Positions 17,578-25,904 of a stretch of 47,766 nt of DNA are shown piece by piece; within the stretch, counting starts at the first letter, position 1, and each line of letters opens with the position of its first letter. The notes under the pieces are model-generated. The model had not been told where the DNA came from and did no database searches. It saw nothing but the letters and a program-made list of their open reading frames with translations. Where the stretch lies: positions 1-47,766 of the forward strand of contig JBDLRH010000121.1 in assembly GCA_039800165.1 (NCBI GenBank). Direction: 5' to 3'. This DNA is from JBDLRH01 sp039800165. Its GTDB lineage: Bacteria; Pseudomonadota; Gammaproteobacteria; Burkholderiales; Burkholderiaceae_C. The translations under genes were made by a program, and so were the position numbers.

Positions 17578-18861
17578 ATGCTCAACGGCGACGCCGGCAC
17601 ACGCCGCGAATTCACCGCGCGCTACTTCGTAGAGAGCGCCGAGCCTCTGCAAAAGGTGGCCGAGGTGATTGCCGGCGAACAGTCGTCGGGCACCTTCCTT
17701 GACCTGCCCGGCGAAACCGACGAGATCCGCCAGCGCGCCCGCGCCCGGGTGACCCGCATCGAGCCACACGCCCCGGCGCTCGATCCGGCGCTGCACAGTG
17801 CCTTCGTACAGCGCCGCGGCGGTGCGACGCTGTTTCATCGTGGCGAGATCGAAATCGCCTTTCCGGTGGCCAACATCCAGGCCAACTTACCCACGCTGGT
17901 GGCCACCATCGCAGGCAACCTGTTCGAACTTGGCGAACTTACCGGCATCCGCCTGCTCGACTTCGACCTGCCGGCCGACCTGGTACGCAACTTCGCCGGA
18001 GCCCGGCCAGGCGCTGCGGGAACGCGACTGAAGGCTGGCGTGCATGGCCGCCCGCTGATCGGCACCATCATCAAGCCAAGCATCGGCCTGAACCCGCAAC
18101 AACTTGCCGAGCTGGTCGAGCGGCTGGTCGAAGGCGGCATCGACTTCATCAAGGACGACGAACTCACCGCCGACCCGGCGCACGCCCCCTTCGAGCAGCG
18201 GCTGCATGCCGTGATGCCGGTGCTGCAGCGCCATGCCGACCGGCTGGGCCGCATGCCGATGTATGCGATCAACATCTCGGGCACGATCGACGAGATGCAG
18301 CGCCGCGTCGAGCAGGTGCAGCGCGCCGGCGGCACCTGCGTGATGGTCACCGTCAACTGCATCGGCATCTCGGCACTGCAGCACCTGCGCCAGCAGTGCG
18401 CGCTGCCGATCCACGGCCACCGGGCTGGCTGGGGTGCCCTGACCCGCTGCGCGGAACTGGGCTGGAGCTTCGAGGCGTTCCAGAAGCTGTGGCGCGTGGC
18501 AGGCGTGGACCAGCTGCATGTGGGCGGCCTGCGCAGCAAGTTCTGGGAGCCCGACGAACGGGTGGCCGAAGCGGGCCGCAGTTGCCTGGCGCCCTTTGCC
18601 GGCTTGCCGCCGATCATGCCGGTGTTTTCTTCAGGCCAGTGGGCCGGACACGCACCGCAGCTTTTCAGCGCCCTGGGCAGCGTCGACCTGATGCATCTGG
18701 CGGGCGGCGGCATCATGGCCCATCCGCAGGGCGTGGCCGCCGGCGTGGCGAGCATGCGCGAGGCCTGGGAAGCGGTGGCCGCCGGAGAGCCGCTGGTCGA
18801 CTACGCACGCACCCGCCCCGCCCTGCGCGCTGCGCTCGACGCCTTTGGAGGCATCGCATGA
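17578..18861 (+). CDS. RuBisCO-like protein (form IV), OiaX/OiaT-like
   Basis: A 427-residue RuBisCO large-chain homologue. Catalytic positions kept: K166 in IGTIIKPSIGL (RuBisCO K175), K192-D193-D194-E195 in GGIDFIKDDE (the carbamylated lysine and two magnesium ligands), H279/H281 in IHGHRAG, loop-6 K321 in LRSKFWE, S351-S352 and the phosphate-site GGG at 376-378. The second lysine of the KPK motif is serine, so CO2 fixation is unlikely. Followed directly by a DUF1537 kinase and an ApnO-like gene, it most resembles the proteins that decarboxylate (OiaX) or transcarboxylate/hydrolyse (OiaT) 3-oxo-isoapionate 4-phosphate. The start is ATG 17578; GTG 17572 is better spaced from AGGAAA at 17558 and may be the true one. 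Confidence 0.88.
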   Translation: MLNGDAGTRREFTARYFVESAEPLQKVAEVIAGEQSSGTFLDLPGETDEIRQRARARVTRIEPHAPALDPALHSAFVQRRGGATLFHRGEIEIAFPVANIQANLPTLVATIAGNLFELGELTGIRLLDFDLPADLVRNFAGARPGAAGTRLKAGVHGRPLIGTIIKPSIGLNPQQLAELVERLVEGGIDFIKDDELTADPAHAPFEQRLHAVMPVLQRHADRLGRMPMYAINISGTIDEMQRRVEQVQRAGGTCVMVTVNCIGISALQHLRQQCALPIHGHRAGWGALTRCAELGWSFEAFQKLWRVAGVDQLHVGGLRSKFWEPDERVAEAGRSCLAPFAGLPPIMPVFSSGQWAGHAPQLFSALGSVDLMHLAGGGIMAHPQGVAAGVASMREAWEAVAAGEPLVDYARTRPALRAALDAFGGIA

Positions 18862-20261
18862 GCGCCGAGGTCACGCTCAAGCTCGCTTTCTACGGCGACG
18901 ACTTCACCGGGTCGACCGACGCGCTGGAGGCGCTGGCCCGCTGTGGCCTGCGCACCGCGCTGTTTCTTTCGCCGCCCGATGGCAAGGCGCTGGCGCGCGT
19001 GGGCCCGCTTGATGCGTTCGGCGTGGCAGGCGACAGCCGCACCATGACCCCGCATCAAATGGACACCGCGCTGCCTGCGGTGTTCGACGCGCTGGCACGC
19101 AGTGGCGCGCCCATCGTGCACTACAAGGTCTGCTCCACCTTTGACAGCGCGCCGGGCATCGGCAGCATCGGCCATGCGATGGAAATCGCTCGCAGCCATT
19201 TCCACCAAAGCTGGATTCCGGTGGTTGGCGGCACGCCTGCGCTGCGCCGCTTCTGCGCCTTCGGGCACCTGTTCGCCCGCTCGGGCACAGACGGACAGGT
19301 CTACCGCATCGACCGCCACCCCATCATGCGAGCGCATCCCGTCACGCCCATGGACGAGAGCGACCTGATGCTGCACCTGGGCCGACAGGCCCCGCTGGCT
19401 CTGGCCAACATGCCCTTCACCGCACTCGACTCGGGTGCCGAGGCTGCCGAGCAGCATCTGGCCCAACTGGTTCACGGCGGTGCCGAAGCGGTCGTTCTCG
19501 ACAGCCTGTCCGAGCCCCACCTCACTGAAGTGGGTCGGCTGCTGTGGCGCAATGCCCATGCCGGCCAACCGATCTTCGTGGTGGGCCCCTCGGGGGTGGA
19601 ATACGCGCTGACCCAATGGTGGCGGCGCAGCGGCCAGATCCCTGCGGCCCCACACGCATGGCAGCCATTCAAGGCCGCACAGCGGGTGCTGTCGGTGTCG
19701 GCCAGTGCCTCGGCACTGAGCGCACGCCAGATCGATGCGGCCGTGGCCGCCGGCTACGCGCCGCTTGAAGTGGACGCCGCAGCGCTGGTCTCACAAGCCG
19801 CTCATGGCCCGCGCGGCGCAGCGCACGCGGCCCTGGTGCAGCAGGCGGTGACGTTGCTGGCTTCGGGCCGCAGCGTGATCCTGCACACCGCGCGCGGCCC
19901 GAACGACCCCCGCATTGAAGCCGCCGCGCAAGTGCTGTGCGATCACGACGGAATGGAGGCGCACGCGGCGCGGCGCGAAGCCGGCCTGCGCATCGGCCAG
20001 CAGCTGGGCGCCATCACGCGTGCCGTGCTGCAGACAGGCGCAGCCGAGCGGCTGCTGGTGTCTGGCGGCGACAGCGCGAGCCGCATCGTGCAGGCGCTCG
20101 CTCCAGACGCCCTGCTGATGAGCGCTCCGCTGGCCCCCGGCGCACCGATGTGCCGGGCGATCGCACGCCAGCCCTGGCTGGACGGCCTGGAACTCGCCTT
20201 GAAGGGCGGGCAGATGGGCGACGAACGGTTTTTCGAGACCGCCAAGAACGGCCTTGACTGA
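18858..20261 (+). CDS. oiaK: DUF1537 four-carbon acid sugar kinase, OiaK-like
   Basis: A 467-residue ATP-dependent kinase of the DUF1537 family, members of which phosphorylate threonate, erythronate, 2-keto-aldonates or 3-oxo-isoapionate. The N-terminal substrate domain starts FYGDDFTGSTD (residues 11-21); the C-terminal nucleotide domain has VSGGDSASRI and LKGGQMGDERFF. Length is normal. ATG 18858 overlaps the stop of the RuBisCO-like gene by four bases, so the two proteins are made together. That coupling and the ApnO-like gene downstream point to 3-oxo-isoapionate or a close analogue; the symbol is tentative. Confidence 0.82.
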   Translation: MSAEVTLKLAFYGDDFTGSTDALEALARCGLRTALFLSPPDGKALARVGPLDAFGVAGDSRTMTPHQMDTALPAVFDALARSGAPIVHYKVCSTFDSAPGIGSIGHAMEIARSHFHQSWIPVVGGTPALRRFCAFGHLFARSGTDGQVYRIDRHPIMRAHPVTPMDESDLMLHLGRQAPLALANMPFTALDSGAEAAEQHLAQLVHGGAEAVVLDSLSEPHLTEVGRLLWRNAHAGQPIFVVGPSGVEYALTQWWRRSGQIPAAPHAWQPFKAAQRVLSVSASASALSARQIDAAVAAGYAPLEVDAAALVSQAAHGPRGAAHAALVQQAVTLLASGRSVILHTARGPNDPRIEAAAQVLCDHDGMEAHAARREAGLRIGQQLGAITRAVLQTGAAERLLVSGGDSASRIVQALAPDALLMSAPLAPGAPMCRAIARQPWLDGLELALKGGQMGDERFFETAKNGLD

Positions 20262-20297
20262 ACGCGCCGCCCCGGCGCACCCCAAGAAGGAGACAGC

Positions 20298-21335
20298 ATG
20301 AAGACCTGGAAGAAGCGCATCGCTAGCCTCGCGGCCCTGGCTGCCGTGGCCACGCTGCCCCATACCGCCCAAGCCCAGCAGGCTGCAGGCGATTTCAAGG
20401 AACGCACCGTCCGCGTGAGCCACGTGGTCCCCAAGGACCATCCGTTCCAGATCGGTATCGACAAGTTCGCCGAGCTCGTGGCCCAGAAGACCGGCGGCCG
20501 CATGAAGATGCGCGGCTTTCCCGACGGCGTGCTCGGCGCCGAGTTGCAGTCGATCTCGTCGGCGCAGGGTGGCGTGCTCGAGATGACGCTGGTGTCCACC
20601 GCAGCCACCGCGTCGGTCGTCAAGGAGTTCGGCGTGTATGACCTGCCGTTCATCTTCAGCGACTTCAAGGAAGCCGACCTGATCCTCGACGGCGCGATCG
20701 GCCGCAAGCTGCTCGACAAGCTGCCCGAGAAGAACCTGATCGGCCTGTGCTACTTCGAGAACGGCTTTCGCCACGTGACCAACAGCCGCCGCGCGATCAC
20801 CCGCGCCGAAGACCTCAAGGGCCTGAAGATTCGCACCATCCAGAACCCGGTGTTCGTTGACATCTTCAACACGCTGGGCGCCAACGCCACGCCCATGCCC
20901 TTCACCGAGGTGTTTGCAGCGCTGGAGTCGCGCGCCATCGACGGCCAGGAGACGCCTTACAGCAATATCTTCGGCAACAAGTTCTACGAGGTGCAGAAGC
21001 ATGTCAGCAACACGGGCCATATCTACGGCGCCGCGGTGGTGCTGGTGGGCAAGAAGTTCTGGGACCAGCTGAGCAGCGCCGAGCAGAAGGTGATGCAGGA
21101 GTCGTGCAACCAGGCACGTGACTACGAGCGCGCCTACAACCGGGCGCTCGACCCGAAGCTGCTGGACCAGATCAAGGCCAAGGGCGCCACCTACACCGAA
21201 ATCCCTGCTGCCGAGCGCGCCCGCATGCGCGAGATGCTCAAGCCGGTGTACGACAAGTACGCCCGCAACCTGGGCGAAGACGTCGTGCGCCAGACCCTGG
21301 CAGAGCTCGACAAGCATCGCGCCGCTGCACGTTGA
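20298..21335 (+). CDS. dctP: TRAP transporter substrate-binding protein (DctP family)
   Basis: A 345-residue periplasmic receptor. The signal peptide ends near AQAQQ (residues 24-28). Family features: VSHVVPKDHPFQIGIDKF, the carboxylate-binding arginine in LKGLKIRTIQNP, and the ESRAIDGQETPYSNI segment. GAAGGAGA lies seven bases upstream of the ATG. It is in one unit with DctQ and DctM but separated from them by the ApnO-like gene. It binds the acid consumed by the RuBisCO-like pathway and differs clearly from the TakP-like receptor at 10948. Confidence 0.92.
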   Translation: MKTWKKRIASLAALAAVATLPHTAQAQQAAGDFKERTVRVSHVVPKDHPFQIGIDKFAELVAQKTGGRMKMRGFPDGVLGAELQSISSAQGGVLEMTLVSTAATASVVKEFGVYDLPFIFSDFKEADLILDGAIGRKLLDKLPEKNLIGLCYFENGFRHVTNSRRAITRAEDLKGLKIRTIQNPVFVDIFNTLGANATPMPFTEVFAALESRAIDGQETPYSNIFGNKFYEVQKHVSNTGHIYGAAVVLVGKKFWDQLSSAEQKVMQESCNQARDYERAYNRALDPKLLDQIKAKGATYTEIPAAERARMREMLKPVYDKYARNLGEDVVRQTLAELDKHRAAAR

Positions 21336-21386
21336 CACCCCTGGCGGGGCCTTCATGCGCCCCGCCCTTTTCACGGAGAAAACCAC

Positions 21387-22226
21387 ATGAAGAAGGTCGC
21401 CATCCTGGGCGCCGGGGGAAAGATGGGCTTTCGCTGCTCGTCCAACCTGCGCAGCTCGCCCTACCAGATGATGCATGTCGAAGTCAGCGAGGCCGGCCGC
21501 GCGCGCCTGGCGCCGCTGGGCATCGAGTGCCTGAGCGCGGAAGTGGCGCTGCCGCAGGCCGATGTGGTGGTGCTTGCCATCCCCGACAACGCCATCGGCC
21601 GTGCAACGGCGGCGCTCGAACCGCTGTTCAAGCCTGGCGCGATCCTGATCGCCCTGGATGCGGCTGCGCCCTTCGCCGGAGAGCTGCCCGAGCGCGAAGA
21701 CCTGACCATCTTCGTGGCGCACCCGTGCCATCCGCCCGTCTTCAACGACGAGACGGACCTGGAGGCCAAGCGTGACTACTTTGGCGGCAGCAAGGCGCGC
21801 CAGGGCATCGTCTGCGCGATGCTGCGCGGCCCGGCTGCGCACTTCGACCTGGCCGAAGACGTGGCACGCCGCATGTACGCACCGGTGGTGCGCACGCACC
21901 GCGCCACAGTGGAACAGATGGCCATCCTCGAGCCGGTGCTGTCCGAGACGGTGTGTGCCACCTGCCTGACCGTGATTCGCGAGGCCACCGACGAGGCGGT
22001 ACGCCGGGGCGTGCCCAAGGAAGTCGCGCACGACTTCATCCTCGGCCACCTCAACGTGGAGCTTGCGATCCTGTTCGACCAGATGCCCGGCGTGCGCATG
22101 TCAGACGCCGCCAACCGCGCGGTGGAACGTGCCAAGGCCGAGATCTTTGCACCCGACTGGAAGAAGGTGTTCGAGCCCGAGGCGATTCGCGAGAGCATTC
22201 GCCTGATCACGGCGGTCGAGGCCTGA
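21387..22226 (+). CDS. apnO: ApnO-like D-apionate oxidoisomerase (PGDH_C-type oxidoreductase)
   Basis: A 279-residue NAD-dependent enzyme. The Rossmann motif GAGGKMG covers residues 8-14; the body contains VVVLAIPDNAIG, ALDAAAPFAGELP, HPCHPPVFNDETD, EQMAILEPVLSETVCA and ILGHLNVELAILF. These resemble D-apionate oxidoisomerase, which oxidises D-apionate and isomerises it to 3-oxo-isoapionate, the substrate of the DUF1537 kinase. The gene is inserted between the TRAP receptor and the TRAP permeases, so enzyme and uptake are co-expressed. An equivalent reaction on another branched or linear acid is possible; the symbol is tentative. Confidence 0.78.
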   Translation: MKKVAILGAGGKMGFRCSSNLRSSPYQMMHVEVSEAGRARLAPLGIECLSAEVALPQADVVVLAIPDNAIGRATAALEPLFKPGAILIALDAAAPFAGELPEREDLTIFVAHPCHPPVFNDETDLEAKRDYFGGSKARQGIVCAMLRGPAAHFDLAEDVARRMYAPVVRTHRATVEQMAILEPVLSETVCATCLTVIREATDEAVRRGVPKEVAHDFILGHLNVELAILFDQMPGVRMSDAANRAVERAKAEIFAPDWKKVFEPEAIRESIRLITAVEA

Positions 22227-22232
22227 GCGCGC

Positions 22233-22781
22233 ATGCTGGCGCAAACCCTCGGCCGGATCGCTGACGCGTACTTCCGGCTTCTCAAGGCCCTGATCGCCGT
22301 CTGCCTGGCGCTGATGGTGGTGCTGGTACTGGGCAATGTGGTGCTGCGCTATGCCTTCAACAGCGGGTTGACGCTCAGCGAAGAGCTCTCGCGCTGGCTG
22401 TTCGTGTACCTGGTGTTCCTGGGTGCGGTGGTCGCATTGCGCGAGCGCTCGCACCTGGGGGTGGACCTGCTGCTGCAGCGGCTGCCGCCACCGCTTCGGC
22501 GCGCGAGCCTGGTGCTCAGCCAGCTGCTGATGCTGTGGGCCACGTGGCTGCTGCTCAAGGGCAGCTGGGCACAGACCGTCATCAACTTCGAGTCCACTGC
22601 ACCAGCCTCGGGCTTGCCGCTGGCGGTGGTGTATGCCGCAGGTCTGGTGTACGGCGCATCGGCAGGCGTGATCCTCTTGTGGGAACTGTGGCGCACGCTC
22701 CGCGATCCGCTGTCGGCCGCCGGGGCGATGCCCGTTCGCAGCAGCGAAGAGCCGCCTGCCGCACAAGCGCACACGCGCTGA
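22233..22781 (+). CDS. dctQ: TRAP transporter small permease (DctQ)
   Basis: A 182-residue inner-membrane protein with four hydrophobic helices (about residues 15-37, 50-70, 86-108, 130-152). The family signature LSEELSRWLFVYLVFLGA is present. It begins six bases after the ApnO-like stop and ends eight bases before dctM. With DctM it forms the sodium-driven channel that accepts acid from the DctP receptor. Confidence 0.92.
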   Translation: MLAQTLGRIADAYFRLLKALIAVCLALMVVLVLGNVVLRYAFNSGLTLSEELSRWLFVYLVFLGAVVALRERSHLGVDLLLQRLPPPLRRASLVLSQLLMLWATWLLLKGSWAQTVINFESTAPASGLPLAVVYAAGLVYGASAGVILLWELWRTLRDPLSAAGAMPVRSSEEPPAAQAHTR

Positions 22782-22789
22782 TCGCCGTC

Positions 22790-24070
22790 ATGCCGTTTCT
22801 CATCTTCCTGGGGGCATTGCTGGGCGCCATGGCCATCGGCATGCCGATCGCCTACGCACTGCTGGTGTCGGGCATCGCCCTGATGCTGCACATGGACATG
22901 TTCGATGCGCAGATCATTGCGCAGAACGTGATCAACGGCGCCGACAGCTTTGCGCTGATGGCGGTGCCCTTCTTCATGCTCGCCGGCGAAATCATGAACG
23001 CCGGCGGCTTGTCACGTCGCATCGTTGACGTGGCCATGGCCGCGGTCGGCCACGTGCGCGGCGGCCTGGGCTATGTGACGGTGGTGGCGGCGTGCGTGAT
23101 GGCTGCGCTGTCGGGCTCGGCACTGGCCGATGCGGCCGCACTGGCTGCGCTGCTGGTGCCAATGATGGTGAAGGCCGGACACGATCGCGCCCGGTCGGCC
23201 GGGCTGGTGGCCGCTGCAGGCGTCATTGGTCCGATCATCCCGCCATCGATCGGCTTCGTCATCTTTGGCGTGGCCGCAAACCTGTCGATCACCAAGCTGT
23301 TCCTGGCTGGCGTGATGCCCGGCATTTACATGGGGCTGGCGCTGATGGCAGCCTGGTGGTGGCTGGTGCGCCGGGAAGACCTGGCGCCACCGCCGCCGCG
23401 CCAGCCCGGCGAGATGCGCCGCGCCCTGGCTCGCGGTGCCTGGGCGCTGGTGCTGCCGCTCATCATCATCTTCGGCCTCAAGTTCGGCGTGTTCACGCCC
23501 ACCGAGGCCGGTGTGGTGGCTGCCGCCTACTCGCTGTTCGTGGCGGTCTTCGTTTACCGCGAACTGCGCCTGCGCGACCTGTACCCGTTACTCGTTCGAG
23601 CGGCCATGACCACTGCTTGCGTCATGTTCCTGGTGGCCGCAGCACTGGTGGCCGGGTGGCTCATCACCGTGGCTGACGTGCCGGGGGTTCTGGTGCAACT
23701 GCTCGAGCCGCTGATCGCGTCACCCACGCTGCTGCTGGTCGTGATCATGATCGTCGTGCTGCTGGTGGGCACCGCGATGGACATGACGCCCACCATCCTC
23801 ATCCTGACGCCGGTACTCATGCCCATCGTCAAGGCCGCTGGCATCGACCCGATCTACTTTGGCGTGTTGTTCATGATGAACAACGTGATCGGGCTGATCA
23901 CCCCGCCGGTGGGAACGGTGCTGAACGTCGTGGCTGGTGTGGCCCGGCTGTCGATTGCCGAGGTCACACGCGGCGTGTGGCCCTTTGTCATTGCGCAGAC
24001 AGCCGTGCTGTTCCTGCTGATCCTGTTCCCCTGGCTGGTCATCGGCCCGGCCCGCTGGCTGGCTGGCTGA
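22790..24070 (+). CDS. dctM: TRAP transporter large permease (DctM)
   Basis: A 426-residue inner-membrane protein with about twelve helices. Family landmarks are the opening ALLGAMAIGMPIAYALLVSG, GPIIPPSIGFVIFG in the middle, and GLITPPVGTVLNVVAG near the end. ATG 22790 is taken because the longer frame overlaps dctQ in a different reading frame. It is the only DctM in the window and may also serve the orphan TakP-like receptor at 10948. Confidence 0.94.
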   Translation: MPFLIFLGALLGAMAIGMPIAYALLVSGIALMLHMDMFDAQIIAQNVINGADSFALMAVPFFMLAGEIMNAGGLSRRIVDVAMAAVGHVRGGLGYVTVVAACVMAALSGSALADAAALAALLVPMMVKAGHDRARSAGLVAAAGVIGPIIPPSIGFVIFGVAANLSITKLFLAGVMPGIYMGLALMAAWWWLVRREDLAPPPPRQPGEMRRALARGAWALVLPLIIIFGLKFGVFTPTEAGVVAAAYSLFVAVFVYRELRLRDLYPLLVRAAMTTACVMFLVAAALVAGWLITVADVPGVLVQLLEPLIASPTLLLVVIMIVVLLVGTAMDMTPTILILTPVLMPIVKAAGIDPIYFGVLFMMNNVIGLITPPVGTVLNVVAGVARLSIAEVTRGVWPFVIAQTAVLFLLILFPWLVIGPARWLAG

Positions 24071-24105
24071 CCCGCCGCCTTTTGCTTCCACCACGAAAGC
24101 GACAC

Positions 24106-24525
24106 ATGCTCAAGAAAGAAGTGGCGCGTGGCCCCGGCGGCCGCGTGCTGATCATGGATTCGATCACCAAGGTCACATCCGAGGATGAGGGCAGCCTGGT
24201 GGTGTCGGCATCCCATGGCGGCGCGAGCTCGGGCGAGTTCGCGCTGGAGGTGCCGCTGCGGGCGGCCTTCTTCAATGACGCCGGTGTGGGCAAGGACGGT
24301 GCGGGTATCGCCGCGCTGGACATGCTGCAGGCGCGCGGCGTGGCAGGCGGCACGGTGTCGCACCTGAGCGCGCGCATCGGCGACAGCCAGGACATGTGGG
24401 ACCACGGGGTGGTCTCCCATGTGAATGCATCAGCGGGCGCGTTGGGCATCAAGCCAGGGCAGCCGCTGCGCGAGGCGCTGGTGGCTGCAGCAGCACTGGC
24501 CCCCAAGCTGCCGATGGGTGTGTAA
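24106..24525 (+). CDS. Conserved small protein of unknown function, paralogue B
   Basis: A 139-residue soluble protein, last gene of the RuBisCO-like/TRAP operon, 35 bases after dctM. I do not recognise the family. It matches the product at 8114-8521 at about three quarters of positions over 120 residues, including SSGEFALEVPL, FNDAGVGKD and SARIGDS. His37, His86 and His105, Asp58, Asp64 and Asp93, and Arg90 are shared. No signal peptide. Placement suggests a role tied to small-acid metabolism: an enzyme, a chaperone for a labile intermediate, or a sensor. Paralogue A sits with a regulator and an exporter instead. Confidence 0.75.
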   Translation: MLKKEVARGPGGRVLIMDSITKVTSEDEGSLVVSASHGGASSGEFALEVPLRAAFFNDAGVGKDGAGIAALDMLQARGVAGGTVSHLSARIGDSQDMWDHGVVSHVNASAGALGIKPGQPLREALVAAAALAPKLPMGV

Positions 24526-24529
24526 TGCC

Positions 24530-24551
24530 GGCTGAGCGCGAGCGCTCGGCC
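24530..24551 (+). promoter_or_regulatory. 9-bp hairpin between the catabolic operon and the sensor kinase
   Basis: GGCTGAGCG at 24530-24538 pairs with CGCTCGGCC at 24543-24551 (one G-T pair) around CGAG. It begins four bases after the stop of paralogue B and ends two bases before the kinase ATG. It could end the operon or mask the kinase ribosome site. No T-run follows. Confidence 0.4.
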
Positions 24552-24553
24552 CC

Positions 24554-25897
24554 ATGCCCCAACCCCCGGCCCCCGCTGAGGTTCAGGCCCTGACCCTGAA
24601 CCGCTACCTGCTGCGTATCGTCGCGGCCTGCGTGGTGCCGTTGCTGCTGCTGATTGCCGCCGTTGCGGCATACGATGTGCAGAGCCTGCAGCAGCAACGC
24701 GCAGACGAGGTGGCGCGCCGCGCCGAACAGGCCATGCACGCGGTGCGTGCAGTGCAAGCCGAACTGCGGCCGGCGCAAGACCGTGCGGCTGCCTTCGCTG
24801 CGCTGCTGCAGCAGCTGGCCCTGCCCCCGGGCTGGCACCTTGCGCTGATCGGCGACACGGGCGAGGTGATGGCGTCCCATCCGAAGGCGCCGTCTTTCGC
24901 CAGTCCGCACAACCTTGGCTGGCTGAAGGCGGCCCCAGGCCCGCGGCATGTGTCGCTGCCGGTGGCGCCGTCGAACTGGCAGGTGGTGCTGCATGTCGAT
25001 GCCTGGCCGTTCTACCAGCCTGCTGCGCAGATGCTGGGCGTGCGGCTGGGGGTGTTGGCGCTGGCATTGGCGGGCGCCGTGCTCTACATGCGCCACAGCG
25101 GCCGAAGACTGTCGCTGGCGGTAGACCGCATGATCCTGCGGCCGCCGCTGGTGGACAGCCCGCCTGCCAAGGGTACGCTGCGCATCGCCGAGATCGAGCG
25201 TGCCCGCGAAGAGATGCAGCGGCTGGACGCTGCGCAGCACGCCGCGCAGGAAGGCGAGCGCCGTCGCGTGGCGCGTGAACTGCACGACGGCCTGCAGCAA
25301 GACCTGGCCCGGCTGCAGATCGACCTGGACCTCACCATCGCACAGCTCAAGCGCGCCGAGCCCACGACTGCCAACGCCACGGCAGGCCGGCTCGCCGAGC
25401 AGGCGCGCGAGGTCACGCGGGCGGTCATCGCCGATCTGGATGACATCGTGAACGACCTGCGGCCGCGGGTGCTGGACGAACTGGGCCTGACAGCGGCACT
25501 GGAGCAACTGACCGGCCAGTTCAGCCGCAGCAACCACATCGATGTGGAGTTTGAAGCCGCGGGTCCGCCAGCAGTGTTCGCATCGCTCTCGCTGGCGGTG
25601 TCCTCGGGGGTGTACCGCCTTGCGCAGGAGTCGCTGAACAACGTGCGAAAGCATGCGCAGGCGGGATTTGTCTACCTGCTGCTGGACGCCGGCGTGCCCG
25701 GTCAACTGACGCTGCGGGTCAGCGACGATGGCGTGGGCATGGTGCCGGGCGACGCCGCACGGCGCGACTCGCATGGATTGCTGGGCATGGCCGAACGGGT
25801 GGCCGCGCTCGGCGGCAGCCTGTGCGTGGAACGCAGCAAGGACCTGGGCATGGACAGCGGCACCACCATCCTCGCGGTGGTTCCGGTGACGGCCTGA
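24554..25897 (+). CDS. Sensor histidine kinase, NarX/UhpB type (HisKA_3)
   Basis: A 447-residue membrane kinase. Helices at about 17-40 and 160-179 enclose a periplasmic sensor domain of about 115 residues. The HisKA_3 dimerisation helix has phospho-acceptor H244 in RRRVARELHDGLQQDLARL. The ATPase domain has ESLNNVRKHA (N-box), SDDGVGM and GLLGMAERV. Such kinases signal to LuxR/NarL-type response regulators, but none lies next to it, so it is an orphan. It follows the TRAP operon on the same strand after a hairpin and may sense the periplasmic acid. No ribosome site is visible. Confidence 0.88.
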   Translation: MPQPPAPAEVQALTLNRYLLRIVAACVVPLLLLIAAVAAYDVQSLQQQRADEVARRAEQAMHAVRAVQAELRPAQDRAAAFAALLQQLALPPGWHLALIGDTGEVMASHPKAPSFASPHNLGWLKAAPGPRHVSLPVAPSNWQVVLHVDAWPFYQPAAQMLGVRLGVLALALAGAVLYMRHSGRRLSLAVDRMILRPPLVDSPPAKGTLRIAEIERAREEMQRLDAAQHAAQEGERRRVARELHDGLQQDLARLQIDLDLTIAQLKRAEPTTANATAGRLAEQAREVTRAVIADLDDIVNDLRPRVLDELGLTAALEQLTGQFSRSNHIDVEFEAAGPPAVFASLSLAVSSGVYRLAQESLNNVRKHAQAGFVYLLLDAGVPGQLTLRVSDDGVGMVPGDAARRDSHGLLGMAERVAALGGSLCVERSKDLGMDSGTTILAVVPVTA

Positions 25898-25904
25898 GGC
25901 TGGT

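Noticed and set aside
16630..18861. A 743-residue frame ending in the RuBisCO-like protein
   Set aside because: The N-terminal part is antisense to LysR; not a fusion protein.
17578..18861. Carbon-fixing RuBisCO
   Set aside because: Lysine of the KPK motif is serine, there is no small subunit, phosphoribulokinase or carboxysome gene, and the neighbours are acid-catabolism genes.
19791..22049. A 752-residue minus-strand frame
   Set aside because: Antisense to the kinase, DctP and ApnO-like genes, with histidine/alanine-rich composition and no recognisable domain.
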